A stretch of 64,000 bases of DNA, taken from NCBI RefSeq assembly GCF_002863005.1, contig NZ_PKDG01000013.1, forward strand, positions 80,025 through 144,024, in the 5' to 3' direction. The notes below the pieces were generated by a model that had not been told where the DNA came from, searched no databases, and worked only from the letters and a program-made list of their open reading frames with translations. Both the position numbers and the translations under genes were made by a program. Each line of letters starts with the position of its first letter. Position 1 is the first letter of the stretch. The stretch is from Pseudoxanthomonas sp. GTDB lineage: Bacteria > Pseudomonadota > Gammaproteobacteria > Xanthomonadales > Xanthomonadaceae. Shown here one piece after another: positions 54,801 through 62,252 of the stretch.

Positions 54801-54875
54801 CGCGCGCTTCGCCATGCCGACGCCGTCATCCCGCACATCAACGCGTTTGACCTGAGGACGTTCGTATCGCCTTGA
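51864..54875 (+). CDS. GH65 disaccharide phosphorylase fused to beta-phosphoglucomutase
   Basis: A 1003-residue cytoplasmic fusion. Residues about 25-770 are a GH65 phosphorylase: an N-terminal beta-sandwich with FALANGTLGVRGALEED, an (alpha/alpha)6 barrel with FWDTEAFVLP, and the general acid Glu in HEVTGPDEYTT (near residue 496). Residues about 788-1000 are a HAD beta-phosphoglucomutase with FDLDGVLTD (motif I, Asp nucleophile), LASASRN, KPDPAIF and VEDAAAGI. GH65 would split a glucobiose with phosphate to beta-glucose-1-phosphate, which the second half converts to glucose-6-phosphate. Which disaccharide (maltose, kojibiose, nigerose or trehalose) is not decided. The start at 51864 is preferred; GTG 51852 is in frame. 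Confidence 0.93.
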   Translation: MSVEQKQAHTSGQGTAGESRSDPWRLTQRAFDAERAARDETLFALANGTLGVRGALEEDDSPSDGTFLSSVFEQNPIHYHERFPGFTRSTDTRVPVAEGKHLRLRLGDTPLRLQEAEWLDFERTLDLAAGALERRLRLKTAQGHTLEIRARRVVPLAERALLAIRFEVASIDYAGPLTLCSSIETGRQAVEQGDDPRIGVHGGKELHVADELADAEGARLTQRTHHSGVALVCAQQHRLSPGLVFTVAQAGDGRVEQRFGATLMPGASVVIEKYVAYDDGNGQAQDSVDAVLARALRDGFDGIAAAQADALHAFWQRAGLSVEGDAAAELALRFNLFHLLQSAGRDGINGTAAKGITGEGYEGHCFWDTEAFVLPVMAFTAPDVARAMLMYRFRTLDGARDTARAMNHPRGALYPWRTIAGRECSAHYPSGSAAYHINAAIAYGIGLYLDASDDLDFLSEAGAEILFETARIWPQAGHFNPRLGGAFCIHEVTGPDEYTTLVNNNWYTNRMAQRHLQRAVAAWARLSADRPDALRALASRIGLDADEVALWQRAADAMHLPVDAALGIHPQDDDFLAKPRWPFPRREGPHRPLLLDYHPLTLYRHQVCKQADVVMAMVLAGDGVDLGTKRRDFDYYEAVTTHDSTLSAPVYGILASEVGQDGKAWDYFDASLRVDLDDLHGNTDHGVHMAAMAGSWLGLVQGFGGLRIVAGRLQFAPTLPQAWKGYGFNLRWRGCALRVDVDARGARYRLDEGDALAFGHAGSEVMLKAGREVALPLAVPSPPKMTLPRACAALIFDLDGVLTDTAHTHYRAWKRLADEIGVPFDLQVNERLKGVDRMASLEIILERATRSYSNDEKRALADTKNGYYVQEIAHVGPQDLFDGVSEVLDAARAAGLKLGLASASRNAPALLQKLGIADRFDYIADAGRIVRAKPDPAIFLDVAAALGVPAHRCIGVEDAAAGIEAIHAAGMAAIGIGDARALRHADAVIPHINAFDLRTFVSP

Positions 54876-54949
54876 CCGCACGTGGCCACAGAAGCCGCGG
54901 TGGGCAGCCAGCCAACAACACGACAACAATGCAAGTGGAGGGAGGGACC

Positions 54950-57355
54950 ATGCAACACACCAAGCACCCGATGCGCTACGCCCTGTCGGCCGCCATCGCG
55001 CTGGCGCTATCGCCGGCGCTGGCGAGCGCGCAGGAAGCCGCACCCGCGGCGCCCGCCGACCAGGAGGCCAAGACGCTGGACGCCGTGGTCGTCAGCGGCA
55101 CGGCCAAGTTCAAGGGCCTGCGCAAGCGCGACGCCAGCTTCTCGATCAGCACCGCCACGCCCGAGCAGATCCAGGAAACCGCGCCCACCAGCACCGCCGA
55201 CCTGCTGAAGATCGTGCCGGGCGTCTGGGCCGAGGCCAGCGGCGGCGGTACCGGCGCCAACGTCTTCGTGCGCGGCATGCCGTCCGAGGGCGATGCACCG
55301 TTCTTCACCCTGCAACTGGACGGCTCGCCGATCTTCCCGCCGCCGACGCTGTCGTTCCTCGAGAACACCACGCTGTTCCGCATCGACGACACCATCGCGC
55401 GCGTCGAAGGCCTGCGTGGCGGCCCCAGCCCCATCTATTCGAACGGCCAGCCCGGCGTCACCGTCAATTTCATCCAGAAGAAGGGCGAAGACACGCCCGA
55501 AGGCCTCGTGCGCCTGACCGTGGGTACCGACGACCTGCGCCGCGTCGACTTCTACAGCGGCGGCCCGCTGGGCACCGACACCGGCTGGTACTACAGCGTG
55601 GGCGGCTTCTACCGCGAGACCGATGGCGTACGCCAGACCGGCTTTCCGGTGGAGAAGGGCGGCCAGCTCAGCGCCACGCTGACCAAGCGCTGGGCCGAGG
55701 GCGAGTTCAATCTCTACGCGCGCCACACCGACGACAAGAACACGTTCTATACCGCGGTACCGTTGGTTTCGCGCAACAACGGCGAGGACATCTCCGGTTT
55801 CCCGGGGCTGGATCCCACCACCGGCACGCTGGTCGGCGACGACTTCCGCCGCGTCACGCTGCCCACGGGCGTCGGCAACCAGACGATGACGCGCGACCTG
55901 GCCGATGGCCGCGGCGTGGACATCGACGTGTTCGGCGGCTCGCTGGACTGGTACGTCGGCAACTGGACGATCAGCGACAAGTTCAACTACCTGAAAGGCG
56001 ATGCGCCGACCTACGCACTGTTCACCGGCGCCAATCCGCAGACGCTGTCGTCGTACATCACCGACACCTATGGCGCAGGGGTGACTGGCACCGGCACGTT
56101 CGTCAATGGCGGCGGCGCGGTCGATCCGAACCAGCAGGTGCTGACGGCCGGTTTCTGGGTGGTGGACAAGGAGATCAGTTCGTTCACCAACGACCTGCGC
56201 TTCAGTGTCGACCTGACCGACAGCAACGCCCTGACCTTCGGTATGTACTACGCCGACTATTCGTCCAAGGACCGCTGGTGGCTGGGCAACAACATGCTGC
56301 TCACCGCGCAGGACAACGCGCGCCGCGTGAACCTGGCGCTATCCAACGGGCAGGTCGCTACGCGCGACGGTTTCGTGGGCACCGCGTTCTACAACATCCG
56401 CGGTGACTACGACGGCCAGAACACGGCCTTCTTCATCGCCGACGAATGGACCGTCAACGACCGCATCCGCCTGGATGCCGGCGTGCGCTACGAGCGGCAG
56501 GAGGTCAACGGCACGGTGTGGGATCCGGTCACGGTCGACCTGGACGGCAATCCGGACACGCTGTACGACAACAACACCTCGGTCTCGACCACGCCGCGCA
56601 GCATCGACCAGAACGACAGCGACGTGTCGTGGACGGCGGGCCTGAACTACACGCTCAACGACAGCGTCAGCCTGTTCGGTCGCGTCAACTCGGGCTTCAC
56701 CTTCCCGCAGTTCGACAATCTGCGCGACGGCGCCAACAACAAGACCGAGATCGACCAGTACGAGCTGGGCCTGAAGGCCGGCGGCGAGACGTACGAGATG
56801 TACCTCACCGGGTTCTACAACGACTTCACGGGTCTGCGGTACCAGGCGTTCGACAACAACGGCAACAACGTCGTCATCATCGGCGACTCGAAGGCGCGCG
56901 GCCTGGAGTTCGAGGGCGCGTGGCGGCCGGCGGGCGGTTTCGAACTGGCGTGGAACGCGACCTGGCTGCGCGCCAAGTATGGCGACTTCTCCACGTTCGA
57001 CGGCAACCAGGTGGTGCGCCAGCCGAAGTTCCGCGCACGGTTGACGCCCAGCTACTACTGGTCGCTGCCGTGGGGCGACCTGAAGGTGTTCACCACCTAC
57101 ACCCACGTGGGCGATCGCTACTCGGATCCCGCCAACGGCCAGGTGCTGCCGAAGTACGACACCTGGGACGTCGGCGCCAGCGCGCACCTGGGCGACCACT
57201 GGGAGTTCACCTTCTCGGGCCGCAACGTCACCGACGAGATCGCGCTGACCGAGGGCAATGCCCGCGTGCTGGGCAATGCGACCAGCGGTGGCGTGTTCAT
57301 GGGCCGTCCGCTGGAAGGTACGTCGTACCAGGCCTCCGTCGCCTACCGCTGGTGA
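54950..57355 (+). CDS. TonB-dependent outer-membrane receptor for the glucoside locus
   Basis: An 801-residue TonB-dependent receptor with a signal peptide (about 1-27), a TonB-box region TLDAVVVSG (about 44-52), a plug domain (about 60-190) and a 22-strand barrel ending in the terminal aromatic W (AYRW). Position in an operon with a GH65 phosphorylase and an MFS transporter suggests uptake of an oligosaccharide across the outer membrane rather than a siderophore. A GGAGGGA ribosome site sits 4 bases before the ATG. It has no FecR/FecI partner nearby. Confidence 0.94.
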   Translation: MQHTKHPMRYALSAAIALALSPALASAQEAAPAAPADQEAKTLDAVVVSGTAKFKGLRKRDASFSISTATPEQIQETAPTSTADLLKIVPGVWAEASGGGTGANVFVRGMPSEGDAPFFTLQLDGSPIFPPPTLSFLENTTLFRIDDTIARVEGLRGGPSPIYSNGQPGVTVNFIQKKGEDTPEGLVRLTVGTDDLRRVDFYSGGPLGTDTGWYYSVGGFYRETDGVRQTGFPVEKGGQLSATLTKRWAEGEFNLYARHTDDKNTFYTAVPLVSRNNGEDISGFPGLDPTTGTLVGDDFRRVTLPTGVGNQTMTRDLADGRGVDIDVFGGSLDWYVGNWTISDKFNYLKGDAPTYALFTGANPQTLSSYITDTYGAGVTGTGTFVNGGGAVDPNQQVLTAGFWVVDKEISSFTNDLRFSVDLTDSNALTFGMYYADYSSKDRWWLGNNMLLTAQDNARRVNLALSNGQVATRDGFVGTAFYNIRGDYDGQNTAFFIADEWTVNDRIRLDAGVRYERQEVNGTVWDPVTVDLDGNPDTLYDNNTSVSTTPRSIDQNDSDVSWTAGLNYTLNDSVSLFGRVNSGFTFPQFDNLRDGANNKTEIDQYELGLKAGGETYEMYLTGFYNDFTGLRYQAFDNNGNNVVIIGDSKARGLEFEGAWRPAGGFELAWNATWLRAKYGDFSTFDGNQVVRQPKFRARLTPSYYWSLPWGDLKVFTTYTHVGDRYSDPANGQVLPKYDTWDVGASAHLGDHWEFTFSGRNVTDEIALTEGNARVLGNATSGGVFMGRPLEGTSYQASVAYRW

Positions 57356-57362
57356 TGTAGCG

Positions 57363-57384
57363 CGGCCCGTGTTCGCGCGGGCCG
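57363..57384 (+). terminator. weak hairpin after receptor gene
   Basis: CGGCCCG (57363-57369) and CGGGCCG (57378-57384) form a 7-bp stem followed by TCTTCC. It may partly stop transcription before the MFS gene. Confidence 0.4.
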
Positions 57385-57496
57385 TCTTCCGCCGCCGCGC
57401 CGTCTCTCCCCGGCGCGGTGGCGGATATCCTCTTCGCACTGGGCGTCGCGCGGCAGGGCCGCGCCGACGTCGCGCACGAACCGACCGGTACCGCCC

Positions 57497-58738
57497 ATGA
57501 CGCGCACCCGCATGATCCTGGCGATGATCCTGACCTACATGATCTTCGCCATGCTGTTGAACTCCGTGGGCACGGTGATCCTGCAGTCCATCCAGGGCTT
57601 CGGTATCAGCAAGGCCGATGCGAGCCTGCTGGAAGCGTTCAAGGACCTGCCGATCGCGATCACATCGTTCCTGGTGGCCTCGTTCCTGCCGAGGCTGGGG
57701 TATCGCCGCGCGATGATGCTCGGCCTGTCGCTGGTCGCGCTCGCCTGCGCCGCGATGCCGCTGCTGCATGCGTTCTGGGCGACCAAGCTGCTGTTCACCA
57801 CGGTCGGCATGTCGTTCGCGCTGGTGAAGGTGTCCGTGTACTCCAGCATCGGCCTGCTGACCGAGGACGCGAAAGGGCACGCCGCGTTGACCAGCACCGT
57901 GGAAGGCTGGTTCATGGTCGGCATCCTGGGCAGCGCATGGCTGTTCGCCGCGTTCATCAATGCCGAGGTGCCGGGCGATCCGGTCTGGCTGGACGTCTAC
58001 TGGGTGCTCGCCGCCCTGTGCGTGGCGGTGGTCGTCCTGCTGGCGACCTGCACGCTGGACGAACGCGCCGCGCAGGATGGCCATGCGGCGGGCGAGTCCT
58101 TCGTCGACATGTTCCGCCTGCTGGCGTTGCCGCTGGTGGCGGTGTTCCTGGTGTCCGCCTTCCTCTACGTGTTGATGGAGCAGGCGATCAACACCTGGTT
58201 GCCGACCTTCAACCGCGAGATCCTGCACCTGCCCACGACGCTCAGCGTACAGGCGGCCGGCATTTTCGCCGGGTCGCTGGCGCTGGGCCGGCTGGGCGGC
58301 GGCGTGCTGCTGCGGCGCGTGCCCTGGTTCTGGTTGCTGAGCGGGTGCGTGGTCGCGATGGCGGTGCTGGTGCTGGTGGCGCTGCCGCTGGCCGCGAACG
58401 TGCTGCCGCGCGAAGGCATGACGTGGTGGAACGCGCCGCTGGCCGCGTATGTGTTCCCGCTGATCGGCCTGCTGATGGCGCCGATCTACCCGGCGATCAA
58501 TTCGGTGGTGCTGAGCGCGCTGCCGAAGGCCCGGCATGCGGCGATGACGGGGTTGATTGTGGTGTTCTCGGCCCTGGGCGGCACCACCGGTTCGTACATC
58601 ACCGGACAGTTGTTCGCGCATTTCGACGGGTCGCGTGCGTTCTACCTGCTGCTGGCGCCGATGGCGATGCTGCTGGTGTCGATGGCGCTGCTGCATCGCG
58701 CCGTGTCGAAGCGGAACGGCATGCTTCCGGTGGCGTGA
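57497..58738 (+). CDS. MFS transporter, probably sugar uptake
   Basis: A 413-residue major-facilitator protein with about twelve membrane helices. The central loop is at about residues 185-205. MRTMxDxxG-type motifs are weak, but SFLVASFLPRLGYRRAMMLGLS (near 57-78) and the symmetric AGSLALGRLGGGVLLRRV segment (near 258-275) correspond to loop 2-3 and 8-9. Its location after the GH65 enzyme and the TonB receptor makes it the likely inner-membrane step. The substrate is inferred from context only. A hairpin separates it from the receptor gene. Confidence 0.87.
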   Translation: MTRTRMILAMILTYMIFAMLLNSVGTVILQSIQGFGISKADASLLEAFKDLPIAITSFLVASFLPRLGYRRAMMLGLSLVALACAAMPLLHAFWATKLLFTTVGMSFALVKVSVYSSIGLLTEDAKGHAALTSTVEGWFMVGILGSAWLFAAFINAEVPGDPVWLDVYWVLAALCVAVVVLLATCTLDERAAQDGHAAGESFVDMFRLLALPLVAVFLVSAFLYVLMEQAINTWLPTFNREILHLPTTLSVQAAGIFAGSLALGRLGGGVLLRRVPWFWLLSGCVVAMAVLVLVALPLAANVLPREGMTWWNAPLAAYVFPLIGLLMAPIYPAINSVVLSALPKARHAAMTGLIVVFSALGGTTGSYITGQLFAHFDGSRAFYLLLAPMAMLLVSMALLHRAVSKRNGMLPVA

Positions 58739-58799
58739 TGCGAACGCGTTGACGCCGCGTGGCGTATCGTTCGTCCTCCTGTTCTGGACGAGACGACGC

Positions 58800-59255
58800 A
58801 TGAATGCGACCGGCGTGGCATTGGCTCTCTTCATCGGCATGCTGCTGCCGCTGCAGGCGTTGATCAACGCCTCGCTCGGGCGACAGACCTTCGGCCCGGT
58901 GTTCGCGTCGCTGGCGTCCTTCATGGTCGGCACCGGCGTGCTGTTGGCGTGGTGGCTGCTGACGCGGCCGGTGTTCGTGCCCGCGGCACTGGGCAAGGTG
59001 CCGTGGTGGGCGTGGACCGGTGGCGTGATCGGTGCGGTGTTCGTGGCCTCCGCCACACTGCTCGTGCCGCGGCTCGGCGCTGCCTCGCTGATCTGCCTTG
59101 TGGTGGCCGGACAACTGGTGGGTTCGGTGGTGCTGGACCACTTCGGCGTGCTGCATCCACGACAACCCGTCGATGTCGTGCGTATGGCCGGCCTTCTGCT
59201 GGTGGTAGCGGGTGCGGTACTGGTGGTGAAACCCTGGCAGGGTGCCGGCGGCTGA
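58800..59255 (+). CDS. DMT-superfamily small membrane protein, YdcZ/DUF606 type
   Basis: A 151-residue protein with five predicted membrane helices: GVALALFIGMLLPLQALINASLG at the start, SFMVGTGVLLAWWLLT, WAWTGGVIGAVFVASATLLV, ASLICLVVAGQLVGSVVLDHFG and VRMAGLLLVVAGAVLVVK. This is the DUF606 half-transporter layout, where two copies or subunits would be needed. The transported compound is unknown. It follows the MFS gene by 61 bases and ends 3 bases before the DNA glycosylase start. Confidence 0.85.
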   Translation: MNATGVALALFIGMLLPLQALINASLGRQTFGPVFASLASFMVGTGVLLAWWLLTRPVFVPAALGKVPWWAWTGGVIGAVFVASATLLVPRLGAASLICLVVAGQLVGSVVLDHFGVLHPRQPVDVVRMAGLLLVVAGAVLVVKPWQGAGG

Positions 59256-59257
59256 GC

Positions 59258-59812
59258 ATGGACGTGCTGACCGGCCTGCCGCCGGTGGTCGCGCCGGACT
59301 GCCGCGTGCTGATACTGGGATCGATGCCGGGCACGGCCTCGCTGCAGGCGGCGCGCTACTACGCCCATCCGCGCAACCGCTTCTGGCCGGTGATGGAAAC
59401 GCTGACGGGCGTCGCGGCGGATGCCGCCTACGAGGTGCGACTGGCGGCCCTCCAGCGGGCGGGCATCGGTTTGTGGGACGTGATCGGCGAATGTCGTCGC
59501 GCAGGCAGCCTGGACAGCGCCATCGTGCGCGGCAGCGAACGACCGAACGCGATCGTGCCACTGATCGCCTCGCTGTCCGGGCTGCGCGCCATCGCGTTCA
59601 ATGGCGCGACGGCGTCATCGCTGTTCCGCCGCCATGTGCAACCGCAGTGGCCAGCGGCATCGCAACGCCGCGTGCAGAGCGTGGCGCTGCCATCGACCAG
59701 CCCGGCGCATGCCGCGATGGGACTGGCGGCATTGTGCGAGGCGTGGAGCGTGCTGACGCCGTGGCTGGCAGGCTCAGCCCAACGCGGGGCGGGACTGCGG
59801 CCGGACCCGTAG
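59258..59812 (+). CDS. uracil/hypoxanthine DNA glycosylase
   Basis: A 184-residue member of the UDG superfamily close to the hypoxanthine-DNA glycosylase (family 6) type. The first active-site motif is LILGSMPGTASLQAARYYAHPRNRFWPVM (residues about 18-46), and the second motif near LPSTSPAHA at about 148-156 fits the family. It would remove deaminated bases (hypoxanthine or uracil) from DNA. No metal-cluster cysteines are present. It is the last plus-strand gene before the convergent TspO-like gene, overlapping its tail by 39 bases. Confidence 0.85.
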   Translation: MDVLTGLPPVVAPDCRVLILGSMPGTASLQAARYYAHPRNRFWPVMETLTGVAADAAYEVRLAALQRAGIGLWDVIGECRRAGSLDSAIVRGSERPNAIVPLIASLSGLRAIAFNGATASSLFRRHVQPQWPAASQRRVQSVALPSTSPAHAAMGLAALCEAWSVLTPWLAGSAQRGAGLRPDP

Positions 59813-60532
59813 CCACACGGTCTGCACCGCGAGCACGACCGCGACGACGACCGCCACCACCGCGGCCGTGTCGCTGCCTGGCACGGTCCAGCCCGACTGC
59901 TTCACGTACACCGCCGCCAAGGCCCACAGCGCGGCCGCGGCAAACAGCAGGTTGCCGCGCATGCGGTGGTTCGCCCACAACAGCAGCGCGGTCGCCAAAG
60001 CGAACAGCACCAGCGTCCATGGCAGCATGGCGTCGGTCGGCAGCAGACGGTATGCCACGATCACCTGCGCGGTGTTGAGGAAGGCCGCCATCGACAGCCA
60101 TCCCGCATGCAGCGACAGCGGCGCCCATGCCCACGCAGTGAGGCCCGGGGTGGTGGTGCGCGCGTCGAAAAGCGCCACCGCGCAGCGCAGCAGGCAGGCC
60201 AGCGCCCCCCAGATGATCAACAACGCCAGCCAGAACAGCTGTTGCGAGAACACCGGCATCCACACGGCGGTCAGCGCGAAGCCGCCCGCCGCCCATGGTC
60301 GCACGCTGGCGAGAGGCGCCGTCGCCGCCCGCCGCGAAAACGCCTGCCAGGCGCCGAACACGACGTCCCACAGGAAGATCAGGCCCCAGATGGCGAAGGC
60401 GTAGCCAGCCGCCACGATGAGCGTCGGATATTGGTCCGAGATCGCACCATTGGTGGGGCCGAACGAACCCTGCTGTGACAGCCAGGACACGACGGGCATG
60501 GCGAGCGACAACAGCAGGACGAGCCAGCGCAT
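59774..60532 (-). CDS. TspO/MBR-like tryptophan-rich membrane protein
   Basis: A 252-residue integral membrane protein, Trp-rich, with about seven helices. The segment YAFAIWGLIFLWDVVFGAWQAF and the W-x-P-V/LF-x-x-W arrangement (TAVWMPVFSQQLFWLALLIIWGALAC) recall TspO, which binds porphyrins and other hydrophobic ligands, but at 250 residues it is larger than typical TspO (about 160). It is therefore a TspO-related rather than canonical member. The start at 60532 was chosen because a hydrophobic helix follows directly. Its C-terminal coding region overlaps the glycosylase gene. Confidence 0.75.
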   Translation of the reverse strand: MRWLVLLLSLAMPVVSWLSQQGSFGPTNGAISDQYPTLIVAAGYAFAIWGLIFLWDVVFGAWQAFSRRAATAPLASVRPWAAGGFALTAVWMPVFSQQLFWLALLIIWGALACLLRCAVALFDARTTTPGLTAWAWAPLSLHAGWLSMAAFLNTAQVIVAYRLLPTDAMLPWTLVLFALATALLLWANHRMRGNLLFAAAALWALAAVYVKQSGWTVPGSDTAAVVAVVVAVVLAVQTVWLRVRPQSRPALG

Positions 60533-60741
60533 GGGAACCTCCGGGAAGGGATGGGCGGCGATGCTAGGCTTGGGCCCGTGAACGCCGCATCCAGATACGT
60601 GCGAACGCGCATGTCGGATGAACAATGCGGGTGCGTATTGCGGGATCGCGTGCTGCGTCGTCGTCCGACCAAAGGGATACCACTGCGCGCGCGACGGGGC
60701 GCAATGTCCCTCGGGGACAGCAATTAACACGAAGGAGTGGT

Positions 60742-60756
60742 TGGCGCATCGCGCCA
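60742..60756. promoter_or_regulatory. 6-bp palindrome before aceF
   Basis: TGGCGC-ATC-GCGCCA lies 52 bases before the aceF start. It could be a repressor site or a leader hairpin. No aceE is upstream in the window, so this gene pair has its own promoter region. Confidence 0.3.
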
Positions 60757-60807
60757 CTGCGGACACAATAGGGGTTCCCTTCTTCACGCCCGCACCGGAG
60801 TAACGCC

Positions 60808-62235
60808 ATGTCCGACATCAAGGAAGCCAAAGTCCCCGATATCGGTGACTACGACGGCGTACCGGTGATCGAGATCCTGGTCGCCGTGGGCGACACGGTG
60901 AAGAAGGACCAGGGCCTGGTCACGCTGGAGTCGGACAAGGCGACCATGGAAGTGCCGTCGCCGTTCGCCGGCGTGGTGAAGGAGATCAAGGTCAAGCTGG
61001 GCGACGAGATCGCCGAAGGCGCCGTGGTGGCGCTGATCGAAACCAGCGAAGGCGCCGCCGAGGCCAAGCCCGCCGCCGCACCCGCACCGACCGCCACGGC
61101 TGAAACCGGCGCGAAGGTCGAACCGGTCGCCGTTTCGCCGACGCCGGACAAGATTGCCCAGCGCGAGATCGCCCAGGAGCGCGCCGCACCCGCCGCGGCG
61201 CCCGCTGCCTCGCGCGTGCTGGACGACAAGCCGGGCATCGATCCGGAAGCCTCGCCGCCGCGTACGCCCCCGGTCGAATTCAACGCCGACCGCGTGCTCC
61301 CCGAAAAGGTTGCCTACGCCAGCCCGGCCGTGCGCCTGTTCGCGCGCGAACTCGGCGTGGACCTCAACCAGGTCAGCGGCAGCGAGCGCGGTGGCCGCAT
61401 CAGCAAGGAAGACGTGCAGAAGTACGTCAAGGGCGCGTTGGCCGGCGGCGTGTCGGCGCCTGCCGCTGCGGGTGCGCCGGCGGCTGCCGGTGGTGGCCTG
61501 AACCTGCTGCCGTGGCCTAAGGTCGACTTCAGCAAGTTCGGCGAGACCGAAGTCGTCGCGCTGTCGCGCATCAAGAAGATTTCCGGCGCCAACCTGGCCC
61601 GCAACTGGGCGATGATTCCGCACGTCACCCAGCATGACCACGCCGACATCACCGACCTGGAAGCGCTGCGCGTGGCGCTGAACAAGGAGAACGAAAAGGC
61701 CGGCATCAAGCTGACCATGCTCGCCTTCCTGATGAAGGCCAGCGTCTCGGCGCTGAAGAAGTTCCCCGACTTCAACGCGTCGCTCGATGCCAGTGGCGAG
61801 AACCTCACGCTGAAGAAGTATTTCCACGTCGGCTTCGCCGCCGATACGCCGAACGGCCTGGTCGTGCCGGTGATCCGCGACGTCGACAAGAAGGGCGTCA
61901 ACGAGATCGCGCAGGAAAGCGGCGAACTGGCGAAGAAGGCGCGCGACGGCAAGCTCGGCCCGGCTGAAATGTCCGGCGGCTGCTTCTCCATCTCCTCGCT
62001 GGGCGGCATCGGCGGCGTGGCGTTCACTCCGATCGTCAATGCGCCGGAAGTCGCCATCCTCGGTGTGTCCAAGTCGTCGATCCAGCCTGTCTGGGACGGC
62101 AAGCAGTTCCAGCCGCGCCTGATGCTGCCGTTGTCGCTGAGCTACGACCACCGCGTGATCGACGGCGCCGCCGCGGCGCGCTTCACCGCCTACCTCGCCC
62201 AGCTGCTCGGCGACATGCGCCGCGTGCTGCTCTGA
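60808..62235 (+). CDS. aceF: pyruvate dehydrogenase E2, dihydrolipoyllysine acetyltransferase
   Basis: A 475-residue E2. One lipoyl domain (about 5-80) carries the lipoylation Lys in VTLESDKATMEVPS. A Pro/Ala-rich linker follows, then a peripheral-subunit-binding domain (about 165-205, ASPAVRLFARELGVDLNQVSGS) and the catalytic acyltransferase domain (about 245-475) with the HxxxDG motif in YDHRVIDGAAAARF. It passes acetyl from lipoamide to CoA. lpdA follows 17 bases downstream. E1 (aceE) is not in the window, so the set is split or the gene is beyond the edge. Confidence 0.95.
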   Translation: MSDIKEAKVPDIGDYDGVPVIEILVAVGDTVKKDQGLVTLESDKATMEVPSPFAGVVKEIKVKLGDEIAEGAVVALIETSEGAAEAKPAAAPAPTATAETGAKVEPVAVSPTPDKIAQREIAQERAAPAAAPAASRVLDDKPGIDPEASPPRTPPVEFNADRVLPEKVAYASPAVRLFARELGVDLNQVSGSERGGRISKEDVQKYVKGALAGGVSAPAAAGAPAAAGGGLNLLPWPKVDFSKFGETEVVALSRIKKISGANLARNWAMIPHVTQHDHADITDLEALRVALNKENEKAGIKLTMLAFLMKASVSALKKFPDFNASLDASGENLTLKKYFHVGFAADTPNGLVVPVIRDVDKKGVNEIAQESGELAKKARDGKLGPAEMSGGCFSISSLGGIGGVAFTPIVNAPEVAILGVSKSSIQPVWDGKQFQPRLMLPLSLSYDHRVIDGAAAARFTAYLAQLLGDMRRVLL

Positions 62236-62252
62236 TCCGGGAGGCTTGAGAC

